Shown: piece by piece, positions 10,998 through 21,409 of the stretch
How positions within the stretch are numbered: the first letter of the stretch is position 1
How the letters are laid out: each line of letters starts with the position of its first letter
NCBI GenBank assembly: GCA_036245805.1
Contig: BTRK01000002.1
Coordinates: 930,001-994,000 of the forward strand
Source of the DNA: Pristionchus mayeri
Lineage: Eukaryota > Nematoda > Chromadorea > Rhabditida > Neodiplogasteridae
Direction: 5' to 3'
Length of the DNA stretch: 64,000 nt
Program-made: the position numbers and the translations under genes
The notes under the pieces: model-generated
Told to the model about the DNA's origin: nothing
What the model saw: the letters and a program-made list of their open reading frames with translations, nothing else
Databases searched by the model: none

Positions 10998-13900
10998 ATG
11001 TCAGCGCCTAAAACAAGCGCACTCGGAGCTAGGAAATCGTATGACGCTGATCCGGGAGTGAGCTATGAGGAGCGCAAGAGGAGTGAGTAATTTTGATCTT
11101 CGAATTATCGATTTTGTCTCCTGGTCAATCCACAACACACACTGCACCGTTACGTTTGCCTGTCTTGTTGATATTCGCAAAAATACCTTTCACAGATCTC
11201 CTGCAAGATTTAGCGAAGACTTCTATCCACTGGGGCGTGCTGGCATTGTTAGGTCAGAGTTTTTTATTGTTTTTTTAAGGATGTAAAATACATATTTAAC
11301 TAAATAATTTCAGGAATCATTATGAGCATAATCGCGCTGGGCATGGAATACATTGTCGATCAGATGCATGATCGTTAGTTTTTTATAATATTAATTATAA
11401 ATTATATTTTTTTTTTGAAAAATCGCGTCTTTGTAAATAATATCCTTACGAACTCTTGGCAAGCTATCAAACACAAGCTATTTAAGTCCACATGTACATC
11501 TACCACCTGACCTGGTCGTTACAGCCTGCGTATGAGCGTGTCTTTATTGGATATTGTGAGTTGTTTTGTTGTATTTTTACCTCTCAATCCAATCATTGAG
11601 ACAAATATCTCGTCTTTATCCGCAGCTGGTGGAACATATTTCAACAAAAAAATACGCAAAAGACGATCAATGTTCAAAATGTATTTCATTTCTGTGACTT
11701 TTCTTATCAAATTTGCTTAATCGCTGGTGTCATCAAATTGCTGCTTGAAATCCAACTTACAATCACAGTGATCTGGGTCGGCAACATGGTGATCATGACG
11801 GTCGCCGCTGCTGGAGTTTGCAAGTACTTCGCGCCTGCTGCTATCGGTAACATCTTCAAACGAAGCGTTGATTATCTCAACCTATTTGATTATCTATTGT
11901 ACACCAAAATTTAGGGCTACGCAGTAATAAGCACACAATTTTCGACGAAAACACTGACTGTGCAAATGAATAATTGTATCCTCGTTAACTTCAATCGATG
12001 ATGTCATCATTAATTAATTAATGGCATCATCCAGGTCCCGGAATTCCCGAGATGAAGACGATACTTCGCGGTGTGCAGCTGAAAGAGTACCTCACGATTC
12101 GCACTCTGCTGACTAAATTGGTCGGACTGACGCTCGTTCTCTGCAGTGGCCTCCCTCTCGGCAAGGAGGTGGTGAATTACTTGACTTCTTATTTTTGAGT
12201 TTATAAATATCGTAAAAAGGGTGTATTTTTTTATTTTCAAATTACGGGAACTTCATAAAAAAAAGCTCGAGAAGGAAAATAATGGTGAGTGCAAATTTAG
12301 AGGCATATATTTTAGACACATTTGCAGATTAAGAATATCATATTTTGGAACTAGGATGGGAAACTATGACGTCATGTCGCCTTTGATACATCAACGAGCT
12401 TGTCTTTCTTCCTTATCCGTACATCAAAGGCGGCATGACGTCATAGTTCTCATCCGTCTTAGTGCCCATATTTTCAGGGTCCATTCGTGCACATTGCATC
12501 TATCATTGCTGCGCAACTGAGCAAGCTCATGAAGGGATTCAAGGTGAGCAATACAGTTGAACGTGCCAGAAGATGACAACTGCATACACAACATGTTAAG
12601 ACCATGATTTGAATCAACTATCACTAACCTAGATGTTCAAATTTTGAAAAACCACCTTAAAGGTCCTCTCCGGGGAAAATATTACCCTCTCTTATTATTG
12701 TTTTAAACATTGCTATTCAATGAGAAAAATATGATATCAACAAAGAAATTGAACGAAAATAGCCCCAGGGCTCGTAATTAGCGATAATGTCTGAAATATC
12801 GACGTGATTGATCTGCACGTGGTAGGATGGAGACAATTCAACAGTGATTATTGTAGGGTAGTATTGATTGTTTTCGCAAGGCATGAATAGGGGGTCATGG
12901 TCAAAATCGATGGTAGGTCATTGGTAGGTCAAGACTAAGTACCGTATCAAATCGACCCTACAGTACCCCCAGATACTGTATACCACTACCGTAACCCCGA
13001 TTATCGCAAACTAACTTTATTTTTAAAAAGTCCTGGTATCGTGCCTAATCGATTCTACAGTACCCTAGAAACTACCGTAACCCAGTTCCTAGGGTCAGAT
13101 CCAGTTCCTTGGGTTAAACATTTTTCTAAAAATCCAATATCGAGCATAAAATTATTTTAAAGTATACCAACATATATCTCATTACAGTAAAATCATTTTA
13201 TGATCGATTTAGAATTTTTAGATAAAAGTTTGAAACTTTTAGAAAAATTTTTGACCCAAGGATCTGGATCTGACCCAAGGAACTGTGTTACGGTAGTCAC
13301 TAGGGTACTGTAGAATCGATTAGGCACGGTACCAGGACTTTTTTAAAATAAAGTTATTTTGCGATAATCGGGGTTACGGTAGTGGTATACAGTATCTGGG
13401 GGTACCGTAGGATCGATTGGGTACGGTACTTTACATTTTTGAAAATAAAGTCAGTTCGCGATATTAGTGGGTTACGGTAGTGGTATACGGTATCTGGGGT
13501 ACTGTACTATCGATTGGGTACGGTACTTAGTCTTGACCTACCAATGACCTACCATCGATTTTTTCAATTACCAGACATGCCTGTGAAAATTCCTGTTTGA
13601 AATTGCGCGCTTGTAGATAAGTCACTGGAGCGAATTTAAAAATTTCGTTTCCCCGGAGGGGACCTTTAACCTTCCTCTTACCTTAAGGGAATCTACGAGA
13701 ACGAGTCGCGTAGCAGTGAGCTACTCGCAGCAGGGTGTGCTGTAGGCGTAGCTTGCACGTTTAGTGCACCAATTGGAGGTATGCTCTTTGATTCCTGAGA
13801 AGCTCGTTGATTGATTGGTAAAGAATATAATGAGGAGAAATTCCAGGAGTCCTTTTCTCCATCGAAGTTACGTCCGTGTACTTCGCTGTGAGGTGCGATT

Positions 13901-16900
13901 TTTAAATATTAAAAAATATATTATATTTATTACATTTTTTTTAGAAATTATTGGCGCGGTTTCTTCTCATCTGCTTGTGCCGCCATCATCACTCGCATAT
14001 TTTTGCCGATTATGAGAGGGTCGGAAGATCGTGAGCTTTCCTCTCCATTTTAATATATTCTATCTTTGAAATCATGTTCAATCTTTAATCGTCGAAACAA
14101 TTGTTTTCAATTTGATTTCAGCCGGAATCTACGCTTTCTTTCAAACGATGTTTCCGAAAGGCCGCGCCTTCATCGTTGAGGAGCTGCCGATATTCGCACT
14201 CATAGGGTAAGGTTATATTATTCTCGTCAACTACCCATCCTTTACGTGCGTTCAATCAGAGGTCATCGGAGGCTAAGATACAGTAACATTATCGTTTCTC
14301 AGGATAATTTGCGGCTTGCTTGGGGCTGCATACGTCCGACTGCACCGACGAGTAGTGCTTTGGCTGCGCAGAAACTGGTGTTCGAAGAAAACATTCCAGC
14401 GACAGTGAGCCTCACGTAGTACTTGAACTTGTGACCTGGAACCAGAGTTTCTCCTCTTTTGTGTTTTGTCTCATTGTTTCTGACCGTTCGGATGACGTAT
14501 CTCAAGGCGCCTTCGATTCGAGTGCATGAAAGTTGCCCAAATTGCAACCGGTTCAACATAAGATAATTACGAAAGATTAGCAATTCATTCATTCATTCCA
14601 TTGCAATCACATTCCTCCTTCAGTTGGTTTCTCTACCCTCTTCTGGCATCCGTTGCAATCGGCACTCTGACCTTCCCTTCCGGACTGGGACATCACATGT
14701 CCGGAGAGGTAATGTTGTTGTATCATTACAATTACAATTCGAGAAATGATACCAGCGTCTCCTCATTTTACACACTCTCTAACCGCTCGACCGGTCTAGA
14801 GAGTGCGAAATTAGGAGACGAATGTCCGAATTACGAACTCTAATTCATATCATTGTAAAGAATTAAAACATAAAGGTTTTGGGTATCAGTGGACGTTGGC
14901 ATCTAATCGCGTGTAAGAATATCCTGTCAATCTTCGAGACTTCGAGACAGTTTCGACAGTTTCGAGACTTCGAGACACTCGTGCAATAACCTATATTTCA
15001 GGTGAAATTCACCCGCGCGCTCAAGGAGCTCTTCTACAACTGCTCGTTTGTTGCGGATGCGAACTCCTCGCTCGCCTGTCCTCAGGTACTAAATTTCGTA
15101 TTTGAATTAAAGGTAGAATAACGACAAAATCCACATCACTAGTTAGCCAGTTTTATTTTGTGAACGATGTTTGGAAGAAAAAAAATTGAATTTGCAAAAT
15201 GCCTACTTGGCAGAAATATGAATGCGCTGAGGTTGATTGCTGGACAGGGGAAATTACGGTAAGTGCAGTGCCATTTGATTCTTCCCTATTCAATTTGGAG
15301 ATTAGCCTAACAGTAGTGGCCTATAGGAAGACGATTTAGCATTTGAATATGAGTGAGCGCAGATAGTTCAAAGTAATAGTAAGCATGGGAAGGAGTAATG
15401 GAAGAGAGGAGGATAGCGCGTCACGCCTCTAGCTGTATTTATCACACAACACTGTGAATAACATCACGAACTGGATCCATCACTCTCATTTTTATCATTT
15501 GAAAAACGGTGATTAACAATGCAAATGTTTGATTGAGCAATCGTCTGACTCTCTTCGGTTTGCATGCCCTCTCACCGGTCAGAGAGACGAGAGAGCATGC
15601 AAACTAAAGAGAGTCAGACGATTTCTAGTTTGATCACAAACGAGGAACTGAACTTTTCGCAGAGAGTTCTCGGCAACTGGGACGGGCCGAATCACGACTC
15701 ATCAATATTCTTCACGCTCACACTCTTCACTATTATGCACGTAAGTTTGTGCTCAATTCGGAGTCGTTGCGAGATTATTCACCCCTTTGAACAATCACTC
15801 AATCATCCCGCTAAAGGGATCATTCGGTTCAACGAATCCTATTGTTCAGTGGGAGACCAACAGTATCTCATGATAATGCGAGCGAAATAGAACAAGTAGC
15901 AGTCGGAGAGTTCAATAGGAGACCAATTGGAGACCTGATGACATCGTGAAATTGGCTTGAAGAAAATATATCAGTTGTCGATTACAGTTCGTCCTGTCGA
16001 TCGTTGCCACGACAATTCCCATTCCCGCTGGCAACTTCTACCCGTTGATGGTGTTGGGAGCTGCACTCGGTAGAGGCGTCGGTAAGAACTCGCTTTTTAT
16101 ATATGCCGGTCCTCCTATGGTTTTTACGCACACTCTTATAGATTAATCACCAATGAGCTGGGAATTTTATTAGCTGGGAAATGATGTTTTACAATCGGAA
16201 AATAATGGCTAATATCAAATAGAGATGCTTCGCCGTCTGATTTTGCCCAAAACTCGATGAACATCGTTCATCGAGTCGTATCATGTCCTAAAAGGAGATA
16301 AATAATCCTCCCAATTTAGGCGAATTAGTCTATCACTTCTCCGGCGGGCACATCCTCTCCTGGCAGGGTCCCGTGCACGATGTCTACCCGGGAGTCTACG
16401 CTGTTGTCGGTGAGATTAGAATTATCGATGAAAAATCAGGAGTAGAGATTCGAGAGGATGCGAAAGAAATCATGTTCTTTAAGAGCAAATTATAAGCACA
16501 AGCAAAGCAACTAATAAACAGAAATAAGAAGCTGTGGTCAACTCGACATTTCTCATCACTACAATCAGCACTTACTATTTGTTTACCAGCTCCGTGTTGA
16601 TGGTTTCTTTTTTTTTGTATCTGCGTATTTCCCATATGCGATAAACACAAATAAGACCTGATACCTCAAACAGGAGCAGCCGCGTTCGCTGGTGCCGTAA
16701 CGCAAACCGTCTCCGTAGCCGTAATCATCTTTGAGATCACAAACCAACTGCTGTTCCTTCTTCCTGTTTTGGTAAGTTCCTATTGTTATGAGCACGTTTC
16801 ATTCTGCATAAATATGAATGAATGTTGAACACAATGTGTTTGTTGCCAAATAATCCTCGGATTTTCAACAAAATATTGTTACAACTTCCAGCCTTGGTTA

Positions 16901-19802
16901 AATTATTGAGCGAATGTTGAATAAATTTTGAATCATCTATCTCAAAAAATAATGTTTATAGTGTTGAAAAAATGGTTTGCAGATCGGCGTGCTCGTCTCC
17001 AATGCAGTAGCTTCCTACCTCGCACCTTCCCTCTACGACTCGATCATTCGTCTTAAGCATCTACCTTACCTTCCGGATATCAGACGCGCAGAGAGCGTGT
17101 TAGTTGAATTCTACATCGTATATAGAGTTGCAATACGGCTAATATTCTCTAATGTCAATAGTGTTACTAATATGTTGTGTACACTCCATATTTCAGCTTC
17201 CACTCGCTCACCGTGTGTCGTGTGATGACCACTCCGGTGGAGGTAGTGCACGGTGCGTCTTCCTATTTAGCCCTGCAGCAGCTGCTCGCTGGACTGCCTC
17301 GGGTATCCGCCTTTCCGGTGGTCGACAAGCCAGGTAAGTAGTGCATATTCAAATTTGACTTTCTGATGGTTAAATTCTTTGTTTAGATGATAGGGAATTC
17401 AAGAAAGAAAGGAAAATATATGAATGAAAGTAGAGAATTCTACCCTAGATCCCCAAGATAAGACTATAGCAAAAATGAGTATCAAAATGTTCCAGAGACA
17501 ATGAATCTCATCGGCTCGGTGAGCAGAAACACGCTGAACAATTTGCTGGAGGAGCGTGTCAGTTCCCACCTTTTTTTGATATTTACCTTGTTCATTCACG
17601 TTTCTTGTTTTTGCAAATGACAGTTCAAATATGAACATTGCTGCAGATCGGCACTTCGGCTCGACGGGCCGAGGCCACCCGCAGATTCCACGCGACGATG
17701 CCCTACTCGGACGTCGCCTTCGACGCTCCGGAGACGTCGCCGAGCAAAAAGTGAGTCTCTAATTTTTAAAGAAGGAGTATCAGCAAAAATTTGCTCTAAA
17801 GTCATTGAAAACAGATTTGTGACTCACTGAACATCAGAATCCCCAAACCCGAATTTTTAGATCTTGTATTTGAAGTAGGTCACGACTTGTTGCTGAGTGT
17901 CAAGTGACCCTGAAGGTCAGGCAAAAAATTCAAAACAAATTTCAGATCTCACTTCAGCTTCGACGATGTAATCAGCATGCCGGGGAGTTCGCAGAAATCT
18001 TCAAAGGAAGAACACCGGCGCAATCCATATCTGGAGGTTAGATCCCATTCATTCTTGTAACTAGAGATATCGTCGCAAGAAATGAATCCGTTCACTCTGT
18101 ATCTCATTCCTGAATGCAGCCCTCTCGCTTTACTTGATATTTAAAAAGAGAATGCAAGGCGCTAAGGCTTGGGATTTTTTTCAGGTATTCGAGAAGATGC
18201 GGGATGCTTTTCGACGTCGCGTCTTCAGCAGTAAACATTCTCCCAGAGAGGAGAAGCAGATAAGGAAGTTCACAATGAAAGATGACTCAGGGAAGCATCT
18301 GGATCTGATTGGGGAAGAGGCAAGTGACATTCTGAGTACTTCCCTCCAATTGGTATGGAGAGAATGACTGCCAATACTGTGTGTATGTCTCACTCATCTT
18401 TCATTCCTCAATGTTCTGCACTGATCTTCTGCGAAAAATATTTCGAAAATGGGCTTTCACGAAACGTGGTTTTCTGAAAGGACCTAAATGCGCCATTACT
18501 GCATACGACTTTCACATTTCAGTGATTTTTTTAGCTTTAATACCAAATATTTTTGAAAATGATAGCAATTAGCAATCAAATAATATAATTCCAGCGCGTA
18601 GCCTGGGAAGAATCTCGTCTCTCCGAGATCATCAACGTGTCCTCGATGAAGATGGACACGTCGCCCTTCGTGATGCCAGCGAGAACCACGTTGTACAAAG
18701 TGACGTACTTATTAGTCTTCGTTCTTATGAAAGGCATTAGGTTTGGCGATTGCCTTCGTATGATAACTAAAAAAGCTGTGTTTTCGCATGACTTCTTTGC
18801 AGTTCTCATCCGATGTTGATCATCCGACCTAGTGACTGTCAAAAGGGGTTTTCTTGAATAGGTTAAGGAGCTCTAAGTGTTTTCAAATGAATTACCTAAT
18901 CATTGCAAAAGTTAATTACATTTACAGATGCACTCATTATTCTCCCTGCTCGGCCTGAATCGAGCGTACGTAGTTCTACGTGGCCATTTGATAGGTAAGG
19001 TTAATGAATAAACGATCGTCGAAGCTGTTATCACCCTTGTCGAAACACAAATGATGGGTTGTTTTTTTTCTATTTAATTCTAAATGGATAAAAATTGTCA
19101 TTTGTCTGATAATTTTTACCAAAGCTCATTGAAGGAGTTGTTGCACTGCGAGAAGTTCGCGAGATGGTTGAACTAGGACAAGCTGGCCTGTTGAGGTAAG
19201 CAGGGGCTTGTGATTGGAGGAATCGATGATTTTTTTAAACATTTACTTGAACCTCTCGTTTCAGTCCACCCGACTACGAAGACGATTCAAGCGATGACGG
19301 GATTCCACGGGATCTTCAACGGTTTAATGGTGAGACGCAGAAATTACTAAAGATTCAACAACCTACGATATGTTATCTTCTCTTATAAAGTGCACTGATC
19401 AAACCAAACATCAAAACATCAAAAATCTTTCCTTCCTTTCTCAGTCGGTCTTCCGGGCGTCGTCGCCCACAGCATCTACGACGGCGACGACTCGGACTAC
19501 GAGGACAATCTGCAGGTAAGGAAATAGTAAAATACATGTAATAAAATAATAAAGATAATAAAATACATCTGCAGGTGAGAAAAGAGATAACATCGAATGA
19601 ATACGTGTTAAGAATAATAAGCTCAAATCGAATTAATTTGGAGCAGAGTATTTTGCGATTGTCGGAAGGGTGATCGCACCTAACAACTTATCTTCGCAAT
19701 GCACATTGAGTTTTCAGACGTGATTTCTTTCCATTTCAGGGTCGGCTCGAGGTCGTCACTTCTCTTCCAGTCTCACGGAAGGTCTCCCAATTCAATGTTT
19801 GA
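10998..19802 (+). CDS. ClC-family voltage-gated chloride channel (CLH-like)
   Basis: 31 exons join in frame to 875 aa: 10998-11082, 11196-11252, 11314-11373, 11487-11555, 11769-11846, 12035-12168, 12478-12543, 13688-13778, 13847-13892, 13945-14030, 14122-14206, 14303-14404, 14624-14708, 15002-15085, 15214-15258, 15645-15740, 15988-16081, 16320-16409, 16674-16771, 16983-17098, 17197-17333, 17496-17557, 17647-17750, 17946-18036, 18185-18319, 18595-18699, 18928-18994, 19135-19195, 19265-19329, 19445-19515, 19740-19802. Filter motifs: GPGIP 117-121, GKEGP 159-163, GNFYP 438-442, Tyr535 in [11 protein letters not shown]. Val221 replaces the exchanger proton glutamate (FSIEV), so a channel is expected. 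Two CBS domains follow (about 556-620 and 735-800). The Ser-to-Pro change in GSGIP is unusual. The exon-16 acceptor is the least certain. Confidence 0.94.
12350..12475. repeat. Foldback element with GACGTCAT arms
   Basis: Inverted repeat: left GGAACTAGGATGGGAAACTA...ATGACGTCATG, right CATGACGTCATAGTTCTCAT...TTAGTGCC. Its right end is only 2 bp before the acceptor of ClC exon 7 (12478). A close relative lies at 38452-38544. Confidence 0.85.
12657..13669. repeat. TTAA-flanked foldback element in a ClC intron
   Basis: The termini are inverted: TTAAAGGTCC.CTCCGGGGAAA at the left and its near complement ending GGACCTTTAA at the right. TTAA at each edge fits a TTAA target duplication, although TTAA is itself palindromic. 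Inside, 12893-13562 is a second large inverted repeat dense in TACCGTA/TACGGTA and CTACAGTACC words. No transposase is encoded, so it is a non-autonomous element of about 1.0 kb lying between ClC exons 7 and 8. Confidence 0.85.
14737..14843. repeat. Short palindromic element, ACCGG-loop family
   Basis: Hairpin with arms GAATTCGAGAAATGATACC/...AGAACTC types and centre CTCGACCGGTCTAGAGAG. Located in the ClC intron after exon 13. Confidence 0.8.
15535..15624. repeat. Short palindromic element, ACCGG-loop family
   Basis: Hairpin beginning GAGCAATCGTCTGACTCTCT with centre CTCACCGGTCAGAG. It is almost identical in arm sequence to 8311-8403 and 24669-24762. It ends 20 bp before the inferred start of ClC exon 16. 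Confidence 0.9.
18319..18595 (+). other. GC-AG intron of the ClC gene
   Basis: The exon ending at 18319 is followed by GCAAGT after AG, the standard strong context for a GC donor. The next exon starts at 18595 after TTCCAG. Reading frame is kept only with this donor. Confidence 0.8.
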
Positions 19803-20350
19803 TGAACATTGTCGGAGGATTAGCTCAAAATTCTTTCAACACGGTTCGCTCTGCACGAAGTCTCATACTGTTCTTTAAAAGAATGCATACTTGTTACGAA
19901 AATGCAACTAAGTTTAATTATGTATAAATATGTTGCTCTACTTGCATTTACTTCTGTATTATCTTACACCAATCAAACCGGAAATAGAAGAACAGAGTCA
20001 TATCAAGCAAAGCCATCTCTACTTCCAACTCAAGCCTTCTCTGCTATCGTTCGCGCAATCCCGGAAGAACAACAAGGAGATAACGGGCTCAAGTGGTCCT
20101 AGGGGACTTCTAGGCTTGGCAAGTAATACATCTCCTCTTAAACCACGCGTTCTCACCCGTCTGACCGGCTAGACAGTGCGTAGAATGAAGATACTATTTC
20201 TTCCGAAGCATGTCCTCTCTAAGGATAACGCAGTTGTTTTCGCTGCCCTCGGGCTATTCTTAGCCGCTCTGTTTTCGTATTTCTGCGTCATACGACAGTC
20301 ATTTTCGGGCTGTCTTACTGTTTTCTACTTGCGCAGCTGTCAGCTCTCCC

Positions 20351-20809
20351 TGTAAGAGGATCAGACCATGAACGAGAGAAGGAAGATATGAAAGGAAGAA
20401 ATAATAATTATTGTCACAATTCATCTGTAAAATTATCGTAATTTAAATATAATTCGTGATTTGTAACCGCATCCGTAAATTAAGTATTTGAATTTTCCCT
20501 ATTTTTAGCGCCCAATGCTGTATTAAATTCCGCAGCCAATCCGTTTGGCAGCCATGCTTAAATTCTAGTTTCTTCCTATTTTCTCCTAGTTTTCTGTCAT
20601 ATTTATGTTTGTTTCCGTGCTAGTTAATTAGTCCGCTTATCTATGTCTAATTTACCTCGTTCAGCACGCAATAAAGTCACGGTTCTTCCTATAAACTCGC
20701 CGTAGTTTGTAACAAGGGAACGCCGAGCTTTATCGCACTCAATCGGGAAACCGATTGTAACACGGTTCGGGACTGGAATTGCGTATTTCGTCTCGTGGCC
20801 GCGCGTACA
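20351..20809 (+). repeat. 5' LTR
   Basis: 459 bp, TG...CA bounded, matching the 3' LTR at 23929-24397 except for four substitutions and the absence of a 10-bp ATTTTCTCCT duplication. It holds two ACGGTTC words (20679 and 20762) and an AATAAA-like polyadenylation signal (GCAATAAAGTC at about 20669). Confidence 0.96.
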
Positions 20810-20829
20810 TGGGGGCTGAGCGTTGCTAG
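20810..20829 (+). promoter_or_regulatory. Primer-binding-site-like sequence
   Basis: TGGGGGCTGAGCG follows the 5' LTR directly. The leading TGG fits pairing with a tRNA 3' CCA end. The tRNA species cannot be named from memory. Confidence 0.55.
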
Positions 20830-20899
20830 AAGGACACCACGAGACTGAAGGAAGCGGAGCCAGGAGACGTCCACGATCCGTGCATTTCGTCAGCTACCG

Positions 20900-21147
20900 C
20901 AACAAGTGACTGAATCGGGCGGTGCTCGTGTCGCTTGTTGTTGCCTTCTCGGATCACAAACAGCTGAAGCGGGCGGTGCTCGTGCTGTTTGTGGTGACAT
21001 CATTTTGATTACACGTGGCTGAAGCGGGCGGAGCTCGTGTCACTTGTAATTTCTCGATCGCAAGTAACTGAATCGGGCGGTGCTCGTGTTACTTGTGTAT
21101 CAAATCACAGTGATTGAATCGGGCGGAAGTTCGTGTCACTTGTGATT
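20900..21147 (+). promoter_or_regulatory. Five tandem stem-loops in the retrotransposon leader
   Basis: Five copies, at 20900-20940, 20955-20993, 21008-21050, 21059-21097 and 21103-21147, share a near-constant core TGAAKCGGGCGGWGCTCGT. Each core is flanked by arms that pair with each other but differ between copies: CAACAAGTGAC/GTCGCTTGTTG, CACAAACAGC/GCTGTTTGTG, ATTACACGTGGC/GTCACTTGTAAT, CAAGTAAC/GTTACTTG, AATCACA/TGTGATT. The core itself can form CGGGC-loop-GCTCG. Stems that keep pairing while changing sequence point to selected RNA structure. Position between the primer site and the ORF fits an RNA packaging, dimerisation or translation element; that role is inference. Confidence 0.85.
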
Positions 21148-21239
21148 CCCGGTATTTTGTGGCTTCAGCTGGTGAATAGGTGGCGTGGTGCTGCTAATTG
21201 TCCAACTGAGTCATAAACAAACCGGTTCTCGACCGCCTA

Positions 21240-21362
21240 CGCGTTGCGTACGCGTCGCGGTTGTCACGTCAACACGTGTTTTGACACGTAGTGGCTCGGA
21301 GGAGAGGACTTGTACGGATCGATAACTGAAGCGTTGCGTACGCGTCGCGGTTTTCACGGTTC
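21240..21362 (+). repeat. Two-copy direct repeat before the gag start
   Basis: GCGTTGCGTACGCGTCGCGG occurs twice, near 21240 and 21332, each followed by a TCACG...ACACGT segment and then GGATCGATAA. The two copies form the last part of the leader before the ATG at 21410. Confidence 0.8.
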
Positions 21363-21409
21363 TACACGTTTTGGAGGAGGGTACTCGAACGGATCGATAA
21401 TTGGAAGAA

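Noticed and set aside
21401..21409. Upstream extension of the retrotransposon ORF by three codons
   Set aside because: It begins with TTG; the first ATG at 21410 is the reasonable start.
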